NCBI GenBank assembly: GCA_027858235.1
Contig: JAQIDC010000046.1
Coordinates: forward strand, 1 to 34,579
DNA: 34,579 nucleotides
Direction of reading: 5' to 3'
Source: Patescibacteria group bacterium
GTDB taxonomy: Bacteria; Patescibacteriota; Patescibacteriia; Patescibacteriales; BM507
The translations under genes were made by a program, and so were the position numbers. How positions within the stretch are numbered: the stretch's first letter is position 1; each line of letters begins with the position of its first letter. The notes below the pieces were generated by a model. The model was given only the letters and a program-made list of their open reading frames with translations. It did not search any database and was not told the DNA's origin. Positions 6,407 through 13,453 of this stretch are shown here, piece after piece.

Positions 6407-7120
6407 ATGGATTTTATAAACGCATTAATCGACAATTATAACATTCCGGTGCTTACAGCATTCTTGCTTGGTATTTTAACTTCAATTAGTCCCTGCCCTC
6501 TAGCTACCAACATTACTGCTATCGCCTATATATCGAAAGAACTAAAAACAATTAAGAATACATTGCTCAACGGCTTGTTCTATACATTGGGCAGGGGCAT
6601 TAGTTATACGCTCCTGGCCATTTTGATATATTATGGTATATCAAGTTTTCATATATCAAATATTTTTGAGGGTTGGGGCGATAAAGCGTTGGGGCCAATA
6701 TTGATTATCATTAGTTTAATAATGTTTGGGCTTATAAATATAGATATTGGAGTTAAAAGCGAGAAGATAGAGAGGGTAAAAGAATGGTTATCTCAAAAAG
6801 GATATATCGGCTCACTTTTATTGGGTGTTATTTTTGCTCTAGCATTTTGCCCCTATAGTGGAGTTTTATTTTTTGGGGTTTTAATGCCACTCGTATTGAA
6901 TTCGACAGAAGGCTTTTTGCTGGCTCCGTTTTTTACTCTAGGGACCGGCTTGCCTGTAATTATATTCTCATTTTTAATTGCATTCTCACTGCAGAAAGTT
7001 AGTAAGGCCTTTCAGATAGTACAAAAGGTTGAAAAAGTGATGAGATATCTTGTTGCGAGTGTGTTTATGACAACAGGATTATATTATTTATATATTTTGA
7101 TTAAATATTTACTTGCGTAA
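6407..7120 (+). CDS. ArsG-like / CcdA-DsbD-superfamily permease
   Basis: 237 residues with about six membrane helices in two inverted halves. Each half carries a cysteine-proline motif: TSISPCPLATNI near residue 28 and ALAFCPYSGVLFFG near residue 146. This is the CcdA/DsbD transmembrane fold. With ArsF immediately upstream it best fits the group annotated as aromatic aminobenzylarsenical efflux permease ArsG. The alternative is a pure electron conduit passing reducing equivalents to the ArsF-like lipoprotein. Last gene of the operon. I see no terminator until the hairpin at 7241. Confidence 0.78.
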   Translation: MDFINALIDNYNIPVLTAFLLGILTSISPCPLATNITAIAYISKELKTIKNTLLNGLFYTLGRGISYTLLAILIYYGISSFHISNIFEGWGDKALGPILIIISLIMFGLINIDIGVKSEKIERVKEWLSQKGYIGSLLLGVIFALAFCPYSGVLFFGVLMPLVLNSTEGFLLAPFFTLGTGLPVIIFSFLIAFSLQKVSKAFQIVQKVEKVMRYLVASVFMTTGLYYLYILIKYLLA

Positions 7121-7182
7121 GGCATTATTATTTTATAATACTATAGCGTTGGTTGATAAAATTTCTTGTTGTAGCTTATACT

Positions 7183-7235
7183 ATCCTACTAATTCTTGCA
7201 TATTTAAGTTCCAATCAGACCCAATACGGACCACA
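7183..7235 (+). repeat. Intergenic element, copy 1 of 3
   Basis: Shares the pattern CTAATT-loop-ATTTAAGTTCCAATCAG..CCAATACGG with 8201-8254 and 8929-8982. A 5-6 bp stem with a seven-base loop CTTGCAT (7195-7201) resembles a tRNA anticodon arm with triplet TGC. It ends a few bases before a terminator, as do the other copies. Confidence 0.7.
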
Positions 7236-7240
7236 AATTT

Positions 7241-7273
7241 AAAATCGCCAGAAATGGCGATTTTTGTTATACT
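7241..7273 (+). promoter_or_regulatory. Terminator plus extended -10 promoter module
   Basis: A terminator stem AAAATCGCCA-GAAA-TGGCGATTTTT (7241-7265) runs directly into TGTTATACT (7265-7273), an extended -10 box. The first 31 bases are identical to 10182-10212, where the same module precedes the alpha-glucosidase gene. It both ends upstream transcripts and starts the NIF3 transcript. Confidence 0.7.
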
Positions 7274-7304
7274 TAAATTAGGTTCTAATAATTCAATAAA
7301 AGAT

Positions 7305-8162
7305 ATGAAAGCAAAAGAAATTTATCGAAAACTGGAAAAGGATTTTCATTTGGATCAGTGTAGTGATGATTGGAGTCAAATGGATTTTAACGAATTTATT
7401 TGTGATAATTTCAAGGAGCGTTACATGGGACTGGTTTTGGACAATGCTGAAGAGATCGAAAAAATTTATACAGCAGTTTTTCCTAGCGACAAGGTGCTAA
7501 AAGAGATTCTAGATAAGGATGAAAATAATATATTGATTTTCACACACCATCCATCAACTTGGGACACTACAGTTACTGGGTTTCCATTCAAGGACATGAA
7601 CAAGGACTTGCTTGTAAAATTAAAAGAGAAAAACATTTCTTTATATTGTTTGCATGTTCCATTGGATGCAAATGGGTATTTTTCTACTACTGTTAATTAT
7701 GCAAAAGAGATTGGAGTTAGTTTTGATGAAGATTTTGCAGAATATTACGGAGTGCAAGTTGGGGTGATAGGTGGAACCAATCTTAATTCCCTGAAGGATT
7801 TAGTGAACAGAGTTGAAAAAGCCGTTGGTCATAACGTTAAGTTATTAAAATATGGAAGTGATAATATTGCGAATCAGAAAATAGCTGTTGTGGCTGGGGG
7901 AGGAAATGATCCTGAAATATTAAAAGAACTTTTAGAGAAAGGAATAAAAACATATGTTACAGGCATCGTAAGCGCAGTTGGGGGGTATCCTCCAGCAGTA
8001 GAATTTAATAGTCTTGCAAAAGAAAATAAGATAAATATTATAGGTTCGTCACATTATTCAAGTGAGAAATTTGCATGTATAAAAATGTTACACTATTTTG
8101 AAGCGCTTGGAATCAAGGCTTCGTTTGTGGAAGATAAACCAGATCTTGGTGATATAGTTTAA
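7305..8162 (+). CDS. NIF3/DUF34-family protein
   Basis: 285 residues. The NIF3 family (also annotated GTP cyclohydrolase 1 type 2) binds a dinuclear metal centre; its physiological role is unsettled. Visible motifs are ILIFTHHPSTWD (HHP metal ligands), LYCLHVPLDANGYF and the C-terminal GSSHYSSEKFA that supplies the last ligands. I start at ATG 7305, just after the promoter at 7265-7273. The frame is open to 7113, but that extension crosses the repeat and terminator above and is not coding. The gene lies inside the 101-bp repeat boundaries, after the arsenic operon but in its own transcript. Confidence 0.88.
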   Translation: MKAKEIYRKLEKDFHLDQCSDDWSQMDFNEFICDNFKERYMGLVLDNAEEIEKIYTAVFPSDKVLKEILDKDENNILIFTHHPSTWDTTVTGFPFKDMNKDLLVKLKEKNISLYCLHVPLDANGYFSTTVNYAKEIGVSFDEDFAEYYGVQVGVIGGTNLNSLKDLVNRVEKAVGHNVKLLKYGSDNIANQKIAVVAGGGNDPEILKELLEKGIKTYVTGIVSAVGGYPPAVEFNSLAKENKINIIGSSHYSSEKFACIKMLHYFEALGIKASFVEDKPDLGDIV

Positions 8163-8200
8163 TTGTTTAATATATCATAATTATTGGTTAGTATTTTGTT

Positions 8201-8254
8201 CCATTCCGCTAATTCTCGCATAATTAGGTTCCAATCAGCTCCAATACGGCGACA
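8201..8254 (+). repeat. Intergenic element, copy 2 of 3
   Basis: Aligned without gaps to 8929-8982 (offset 728) with few changes. The stem CTAATT/AATTAG pairs here where copy 3 has TTAATT/AATTAA, which is compensatory change at the closing pair. The seven-base loop is CTCGCAT, triplet CGC at 8217-8219. Confidence 0.75.
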
Positions 8255-8257
8255 CGG

Positions 8258-8298
8258 AAAACAGAACATTTTTATGTTCTGTTTTTATTTGTTATAAT
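8258..8298 (+). promoter_or_regulatory. Terminator plus extended -10 promoter for the methyltransferase-like gene
   Basis: Stem AAAACAGAACA / TGTTCTGTTTT (8258-8285) with T run, followed after TTTATT by TGTTATAAT (8290-8298), 26 bases before the ATG at 8325. Same arrangement as at 7241 but with a different hairpin sequence. Confidence 0.7.
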
Positions 8299-8324
8299 GT
8301 AGTATACTAAAATAATTTTAATAT

Positions 8325-8909
8325 ATGGCATTATCAAAATATCACAATAAATATTCTAGTCTTATTGATGAAGAAATTTTGAATAGAATTGAAGCAAAAG
8401 AAGATGAGTTAATTGAAATTTTCAAGAAAGTTTCTCTTGATAATAATAACAACCTTGCCAGAGTGGCTGTTTTGGGTTGTGCTGACAAGAGATTTGTTTC
8501 AGCGCACAAGATATTGTTTGAAAAAATATTAAATAGAAAAGTAGACCTTACCACATTTGATATTTCGACAGATCATTTAGAAGGAGAGACTAATGTCATT
8601 CAGCATGATTGCACACTTCCATTACCTGGGTCGCTCTATGATGTAACTTTTGGTCATGTAGTTTTAAAATTTATTGAAACAGGTAAACAGTATGATTTTT
8701 TAAAAAATTCTTATGACGCTCTAAATCTAGGTGGTATTGCAATACATGTTTTTGATAATGAGGAAATTAGTTCAGAAAATGAAAAGTTATCAGATGGCTA
8801 TTGGCGTGTCCCGTTAGATGTTTGGAAAACAAAGCTAACAGAGGAAGAAATTCAATTTATGGAAATAGATTTGAAATATGGTCCTGCTCTTGTTATTTTA
8901 AAGCGTTAA
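8325..8909 (+). CDS. Putative SAM-dependent methyltransferase
   Basis: 194 residues with a Rossmann-like plan. RVAVLGCADKRFV (around residue 46) can serve as motif I, LTTFDIS as the acidic post-I strand, GSLYDVTFGHVVLKFI as motif IV, and NLGGIAIHVFDNEE as motif VI. The glycine loop is degenerate (GCADKR in place of GxGxG), so binding of S-adenosylmethionine is not assured. It has its own promoter and no obvious partner. Position between two copies of the intergenic element and inside the 101-bp repeat boundaries suggests it belongs to the same acquired block. Substrate unknown. Confidence 0.5.
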   Translation: MALSKYHNKYSSLIDEEILNRIEAKEDELIEIFKKVSLDNNNNLARVAVLGCADKRFVSAHKILFEKILNRKVDLTTFDISTDHLEGETNVIQHDCTLPLPGSLYDVTFGHVVLKFIETGKQYDFLKNSYDALNLGGIAIHVFDNEEISSENEKLSDGYWRVPLDVWKTKLTEEEIQFMEIDLKYGPALVILKR

Positions 8910-8928
8910 TCTCTATAAATAATATGTG

Positions 8929-8982
8929 CCATTCCGTTAATTCTAGCATAATTAAGTTCCAATCAGCTCCAATACGGCCCAC
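8929..8982 (+). repeat. Intergenic element, copy 3 of 3
   Basis: Third copy, ending CGGCCCACAAAT, which resembles the CGGCCCACA end of the tRNA-Tyr copies. Stem TTAATT/AATTAA closes a seven-base loop CTAGCAT (triplet AGC at 8945-8947). Followed after five bases by a terminator. Confidence 0.75.
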
Positions 8983-8987
8983 AAATG

Positions 8988-9016
8988 AAGAACTCCAAAA
9001 AAAGGAGTTCTTTTTG
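8988..9016 (+). terminator. Intrinsic terminator
   Basis: Stem AAGAACTCC / GGAGTTCTT with an all-A loop, followed by TTTTG. Ends the methyltransferase-like transcript. Confidence 0.8.
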
Positions 9017-9050
9017 TTTTTGAAAATCAATCATTGTATCTTGTAGAATA

Positions 9051-9151
9051 AACGAGGGCAGACTGCCACCGCCAGCGGGCGGGGTGCCGCCGCGGCGGCA
9101 TAAATCTGCTGGCTCAGCCTTCGAAAGTTCGAATCTTTCTCGGCCCACATA
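9051..9151 (+). repeat. tRNA-Tyr fragment E; right copy of the 101-bp perfect direct repeat
   Basis: Identical to 3137-3237. The 35-base two-hairpin insert occupies 9066-9100 and the tRNA 3' part ends at 9147. The upstream flank (TTGTAGAAT) differs from that of copy D. No 5' acceptor strand is present, so no functional tRNA can form. Confidence 0.9.
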
Positions 9152-9153
9152 AT

Positions 9154-9183
9154 AAAAAACACTCACAATTGTGAGTGTTTTTT
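9154..9183 (+). terminator. Terminator after tRNA-Tyr fragment E
   Basis: A perfectly palindromic stem AAAAAACACTCAC / GTGAGTGTTTTTT with AATT at the centre. Because of its symmetry it can work in both directions. Confidence 0.8.
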
Positions 9184-9234
9184 ATGGACTAGAGAATATG
9201 GAGATTTTTGTGTGGCAGGAATAAGAAATATTTG

Positions 9235-9262
9235 TTGACATTCTATGGGGAAGTGGTAATAT
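9235..9262 (+). promoter_or_regulatory. Promoter of the 288-aa secreted protein gene
   Basis: TTGACA (9235-9240), 16-base spacer, TAATAT (9257-9262), 24 bases before the ATG at 9287. Confidence 0.6.
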
Positions 9263-9286
9263 CTTAGCTAACAATAAATCGATATT

Positions 9287-10153
9287 ATGAAAAAATACTT
9301 AATATATATTGCTATTTCTCTCCTGCCTTTATTGGTAGTTTTTATTGTGTTTAACAAAAAAATGTCAGGAGACATTAATTCTAAATGGAGTAGAAGTGAA
9401 TTGAAAGGGGACGTAAAAGAAAAAGAGTCCAAGGAATTTTTAGAAATTGTAGACATTCATAAGGATAGTAATTTAGTAGAGTTAACAACCGGAGAAGAAT
9501 CACACAAAGCGGTCAAGGAAATAGAAATTACCTATGAACAAGACGAGAAAAGAAAGATTGCTGATTTAGGTGGTTTAATTGTTTATTTGGCATTTAAAGA
9601 GCTTAACTGTAATAATATTAGAAATTGGTTTTACGATTTAGATTTAAGGGAGAATTATGAAATAGAAAAGATTAACTATTGTAAGGATGTGTTTAAAAAG
9701 GAAAGTATTAATGTTAATGATTTTGATGTAGTAGTAGAGAAAAAAAATATTTCTTTAGAAATACCTAGATGTGGTAATTATGAAATTGGTAATCCAGATT
9801 TATATGAAGGAGCAAAGGAAAAGTTTGATCATTCTGATTTATATGAAAAAATTTCTATATATTTAGGAAATAATACAAATGAACTTACAAAATATTGGTA
9901 TATAATAAAAAATACACAAAATATCACTAATGAAGATATAAAAATAATTTCTAACTGTGAAGGGTATTATTTCAATTGGCTTAAACCACCAATCTTAGTT
10001 GGTGATTATGTAATAATAGAATCAAGGGAGCCAGGAACAGGAATTAGTAGCTGCTGGGGGATAAATCCAGACAGTACTTACATACAAGAGGGTTTAGTGA
10101 AATGTGTGATAAAAGAAGATGAGTCTAAGAACATAAAATTGTTAATAGAATAA
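9287..10153 (+). CDS. Exported or membrane-anchored protein of unknown function
   Basis: 288 residues. The N terminus MKKYLIYIAISLLPLLVVFI is a signal anchor without a clear cleavage site; the rest is hydrophilic and probably outside the membrane. Five cysteines are spread over residues 107-267 (NCNN, YCKD, RCGN, NCEG, SCWG, with a sixth near the end), so disulfides are likely. Residues 40-100 are Lys/Glu-rich. I do not recognise a family. It has its own promoter and is followed by a terminator, so it forms a one-gene unit just outside the right copy of the 101-bp repeat. Confidence 0.75.
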   Translation: MKKYLIYIAISLLPLLVVFIVFNKKMSGDINSKWSRSELKGDVKEKESKEFLEIVDIHKDSNLVELTTGEESHKAVKEIEITYEQDEKRKIADLGGLIVYLAFKELNCNNIRNWFYDLDLRENYEIEKINYCKDVFKKESINVNDFDVVVEKKNISLEIPRCGNYEIGNPDLYEGAKEKFDHSDLYEKISIYLGNNTNELTKYWYIIKNTQNITNEDIKIISNCEGYYFNWLKPPILVGDYVIIESREPGTGISSCWGINPDSTYIQEGLVKCVIKEDESKNIKLLIE

Positions 10154-10181
10154 CGTTTGATGATATTTTCAATAAAATTAT

Positions 10182-10214
10182 AAAATCGCCAGAAATGGCG
10201 ATTTTTGTTATAAT
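10182..10214 (+). promoter_or_regulatory. Terminator plus extended -10 promoter of the alpha-glucosidase gene
   Basis: The first 31 bases are identical to the module at 7241: AAAATCGCC-loop-GGCGATTTTT followed by TGTTATAAT (10206-10214). The ATG lies 29 bases downstream. Confidence 0.75.
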
Positions 10215-10243
10215 TAGAAATATATTCAACTAAAAATATATTC

Positions 10244-11905
10244 ATGTTTGAAAATAAAAATAAAAAAGAATGGTGGAAGGAAGCGGTGGTTTATCAGGTT
10301 TATCCGCGTAGTTTTAATGATACGAATGGAGATGGAAATGGTGACTTGAGAGGTATTATCGATAAATTAGACTATATAAAAAGTCTTGGAATTGATGCTA
10401 TTTGGATATCGCCAATTTATACATCACCAATGACTGATAATGGTTATGATATATCTGATTATTATTCTATAAACCCTATGTTTGGAAATATGGATGACTT
10501 TGATGAACTTCTTGAGGGAATACACAAGCGGAAAATGAAACTAATGATGGATCTTGTTATTAATCATACTTCCGTAGAACATCCATGGTTTTTAGAATCT
10601 CGTTCTAGTGTTGATAATCCAAAACGGGATTGGTATATTTGGCGAGAGGGAAAAAATGGAGGTGAGCCAAATAACTGGGCTTCTCATTTTATGAACTCGG
10701 TTTGGGAGCTAGATGAAAAAACTAATCAATATTATTTTCACATGTTTGCCCGTGAGCAAGCAGACCTAAATTGGAATAATCACGAAGTGAAAAAAGAAAT
10801 ATTTAACATGGTTGATTTTTGGCTCAAAAAAGGAGTTGACGCTTTTAGGATGGATATGGCCAATTATCTCATGAAAGCAGATGGCTTTCCCGATGCTCCA
10901 AAAAGAGATGGTGATGATAGAAAATATATTCATGGTGAAGGTTTGTATGCAAATCAAGCAGGGATGCACGAACTGATTAATGAGTTAAAAGAAAAAGTTT
11001 TAGCACCACACGGAGCAGCTCTTTTTGGGGAAACGTATTTCTTGGACAAAGATAGTGCCTTGGATTATGTTGCTTACGCGCGAAAAGAATTTGATTTGAT
11101 ATATCAGTATGAAGTCGTTGGGGCTCGTGGAAATTGGGAGGAGGCGAAGAGGTCGGTAAGAGAATGGTATGAATCTTTTAATGGTAAGGGCTGGAATTCT
11201 ATTACTCTTAGTAACCATGATTCACCTAGGCCGATTTCCTTGTTTGGAGATGATGGTGAATACAGAAAAGAGTCTGCTAAATGTTTGGCAACATTTTTGC
11301 TAACCGCACCAGGAACACCATTTTTTTTGCAGGGCGAAGAGATTGGAATGACTAATGTTTTGTTTGAAAATATTGATTGTTATTCTGATATAGAAATGAA
11401 AGAAAAATATAAAGAGCGAGTTAGTAATGGAGAAGATTCCGAAGTTGTTTTTAGAGATGTCGCTAAGTGGAGCAGGGATAATGCGCGTACTCCTATGCAG
11501 TGGGGCAAGACTAAAAATGCTGGTTTTTCTAACGGTAATCCTTGGCTTGGAGTAAATCAAAATTATAAAGATATAAATGTTGAAGCTGAAGAGAGTGATA
11601 AAAAATCAATATTGAATTTTTATAAAAATATTATAAAAATAAGACGGAAACATCCCGCACTTGTTTACGGAGACTATATTCCTTTGGTTCCAGACGATTG
11701 GGAAACTTACGCTTATATGCGCGTTTTAGGAAAGTCTAGGTACATCGTTTTTCTAAACACATCAAAACGAACTTGGAAAATGGACGCCCTAAAAGAACTT
11801 AAGCCAAAATCAAAACTTTTAATTTCCAATTATGATACTCATGATGACCCAGGTGATGGTTTATTATTGCGTCCATGGGAGGTGAGGATATACAAGGCGA
11901 GTTAA
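10244..11905 (+). CDS. Alpha-glucosidase / oligo-1,6-glucosidase (GH13)
   Basis: 553 residues, cytoplasmic, no signal peptide. Hydrolyses alpha-1,4 or alpha-1,6 glucosidic bonds at the non-reducing end of short dextrins, or acts as a related transglucosidase. The start WWKEAVVYQVYPRSFNDTNG is diagnostic of the oligo-1,6-glucosidase-like GH13 subfamilies. Catalytic residues are visible: nucleophile D204 in GVDAFRMDMAN, acid E263 in LFGETYF, and H325/D326 in LSNHDSPRP. The C-terminal beta domain ends LLLRPWEVRIYK. Together with the phosphorylase at 194 it could trim dextrins to glucose and glucose 1-phosphate. It has its own terminator-promoter module upstream; the next gene begins 29 bases after the stop. 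Confidence 0.92.
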   Translation: MFENKNKKEWWKEAVVYQVYPRSFNDTNGDGNGDLRGIIDKLDYIKSLGIDAIWISPIYTSPMTDNGYDISDYYSINPMFGNMDDFDELLEGIHKRKMKLMMDLVINHTSVEHPWFLESRSSVDNPKRDWYIWREGKNGGEPNNWASHFMNSVWELDEKTNQYYFHMFAREQADLNWNNHEVKKEIFNMVDFWLKKGVDAFRMDMANYLMKADGFPDAPKRDGDDRKYIHGEGLYANQAGMHELINELKEKVLAPHGAALFGETYFLDKDSALDYVAYARKEFDLIYQYEVVGARGNWEEAKRSVREWYESFNGKGWNSITLSNHDSPRPISLFGDDGEYRKESAKCLATFLLTAPGTPFFLQGEEIGMTNVLFENIDCYSDIEMKEKYKERVSNGEDSEVVFRDVAKWSRDNARTPMQWGKTKNAGFSNGNPWLGVNQNYKDINVEAEESDKKSILNFYKNIIKIRRKHPALVYGDYIPLVPDDWETYAYMRVLGKSRYIVFLNTSKRTWKMDALKELKPKSKLLISNYDTHDDPGDGLLLRPWEVRIYKAS

Positions 11906-11934
11906 TAAAAGGTTTGGATTAATGTTCAAAAATA

Positions 11935-12537
11935 ATGAACAATATAGCAAAAAAACAAAATTTCACATTGAATGATGAGGAGGAATATCAGGATTTAGAA
12001 ATTATTGGACAGGATTTTAGTGGCAAAACTTTTAATTCTCTTGATTTTAAAAATTGCACTATTAGAAATTGTGATTTTAGTAAGGTTATAATAAATAAAC
12101 TTTCTTTAGTTGAAGTTAAATTTATTGAATGCGATTTTGCTAATCTAGAAACAGAAGAGTTGTATGTTAAAAAAACAGTTTTTGATAAATGTAGGATGAC
12201 TGGTTTTATCGGGTCAGAAGGAATACTAGCGGAAGTACAATTTATTAATTGCCAGTTAAAATTTTCTCAATTTCGTTTTGCACAGTTAAAAGATATAAGG
12301 TTTGAAAATTGTCCTTCGAGTGAATCTGATTTTTATTCTTCCTCTTTCTTCAAAGTGGATTTTTTAAATTGTGATTTAGAAAAAACAGAAATGTCAAAAA
12401 CCAAACACTATAGAACTGATCTTAGAACAAGCAAGATTCAGGGATTGAAAATAGGGATTGAAAGTTTAGAAGGAATTACTATTGATCATAGTCAAATAAT
12501 CGACCTCGCTTGGCTACTGGGAGTGAAAATTAAATAA
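11935..12537 (+). CDS. Pentapeptide-repeat protein
   Basis: 200 residues built of degenerate A(D/N)LXX-type repeats, e.g. DFSGKTFNSLDFKNCTIRNC, DFSKVIINKLSLVEVKF and CDFANLE, forming a right-handed quadrilateral beta helix from about residue 20 to 185. There is no signal peptide. Some family members mimic DNA (Qnr, McbG) but most have no known function, and nothing here points to gyrase protection. Cysteine is common at one repeat position (NCTIRNCDF, ECDF, KCRM, NCQL, NCPS, NCDLE), stacking down one face. ATG 11935 has no ribosome binding site. Probably co-transcribed with the glucosidase. Confidence 0.8.
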   Translation: MNNIAKKQNFTLNDEEEYQDLEIIGQDFSGKTFNSLDFKNCTIRNCDFSKVIINKLSLVEVKFIECDFANLETEELYVKKTVFDKCRMTGFIGSEGILAEVQFINCQLKFSQFRFAQLKDIRFENCPSSESDFYSSSFFKVDFLNCDLEKTEMSKTKHYRTDLRTSKIQGLKIGIESLEGITIDHSQIIDLAWLLGVKIK

Positions 12538-12555
12538 TTTATTATAACGTGGTAT

Positions 12556-13449
12556 ATGTTTGATAATAAAAATAAATTAGAGGAATTTAATTATGAAAAC
12601 AATGAAAGTCTAAGCAAGAGCCAGTTGCTGATGGGTGGAGGAGTTTTGCTTGTCCTGGTTTTAGTTTCTTTTTTTATTTTTTTCATGAATAAGAAGAATC
12701 AAAAAATTTCTAATATTAACGAAAGTGGTCCTGTAAGTAATGTTTTTGATTTAGACAGTGATGGAGATGGTTTAAATGATAGAGAAGAGAAAGAGTATGG
12801 AACAAACCCATTTGAAAGGGATACTGATGGAGATTCATATAGCGATAAAGAAGAAATTGATTTAGGATATAATCCTAGAGGAGATGGGCCGATTGAAAAT
12901 TTGACTTTTTCGACAAGTAGTAAGAGGGATGAATCAAGGGAAGATGATTCAGTAGCGGTTAAAAACTATTTAAAACAAAGCCATTCCCCGTTTTCAGGGA
13001 TAAGCAAATATCTATCAATTGGTGGAATACTTTCGTTATTTTTTAGAATTGTTTTTTTTATTTTAGCGCTACTTCTTTCAGCTGTTATTTTTAATTTCAT
13101 TGCTAGGAATATTTTTAAGCAATATCAAGTTACCTCCGAAAGAACAATGAAAACATTCGCAATTTTTTATATCTCTGTTTTTTTGAGCGAAATCATTAGG
13201 AATATTTTAGTATATTTATTGCCAAATATTTTTGTTCTAATTGCAGGGTACTTTATTGCTTTCTCTTTTGGGATTTTTCTTTTCTTCTATTTATTTATAA
13301 AAGAATATAAGTTTTCAATATTTACTTTAATCGGTATTTGGATAGTTGAAATGATAATAGCTTTTATAATTTTTTTAATTATTATGATGCCTTTTGTCCT
13401 GTTGTTTATTTCAGCTATGCGTGATAATTCATTCGGAATTGGAGCATAA
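12556..13449 (+). CDS. Membrane protein with a thrombospondin type 3 calcium repeat
   Basis: 297 residues. One helix at residues 25-43 is followed by an acidic block (about residues 64-107) with DSDGDGLNDREEKEYGTNPF and DTDGDSYSDKEEIDLGYNP. These are thrombospondin type 3/EF-hand-like calcium motifs. Four to five more helices follow (residues 150-290). The same kind of calcium block occurs in the 931-residue protein at 21549. The calcium block probably lies outside the membrane. A TATAAC box ends only seven bases before the ATG, so a near-leaderless transcript is possible. The stop and the next start (13454) are four bases apart. Role unknown; a cell-surface function is inference. Confidence 0.75.
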   Translation: MFDNKNKLEEFNYENNESLSKSQLLMGGGVLLVLVLVSFFIFFMNKKNQKISNINESGPVSNVFDLDSDGDGLNDREEKEYGTNPFERDTDGDSYSDKEEIDLGYNPRGDGPIENLTFSTSSKRDESREDDSVAVKNYLKQSHSPFSGISKYLSIGGILSLFFRIVFFILALLLSAVIFNFIARNIFKQYQVTSERTMKTFAIFYISVFLSEIIRNILVYLLPNIFVLIAGYFIAFSFGIFLFFYLFIKEYKFSIFTLIGIWIVEMIIAFIIFLIIMMPFVLLFISAMRDNSFGIGA

Positions 13450-13453
13450 AATT

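Noticed and set aside
7113-7304. Open extension of the NIF3 frame upstream to 7113
   Set aside because: It crosses the intergenic repeat, a terminator and the promoter, and overlaps the ArsG-like gene. ATG 7305 fits the family start.
7183-8982. Three tRNA-Ala genes
   Set aside because: Only an anticodon-like hairpin is present. There is no T arm, D arm or acceptor stem that folds properly.
8801-9046. 81-codon plus-strand frame ending in the fragment E region
   Set aside because: It overlaps the methyltransferase-like gene in another frame and then reads through the intergenic element and terminator.
13394-13453. Extension of the metallopeptidase gene upstream to 13394
   Set aside because: It overlaps the last membrane helix codons of the preceding gene in another frame. 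ATG 13454 leaves a normal four-base gap.
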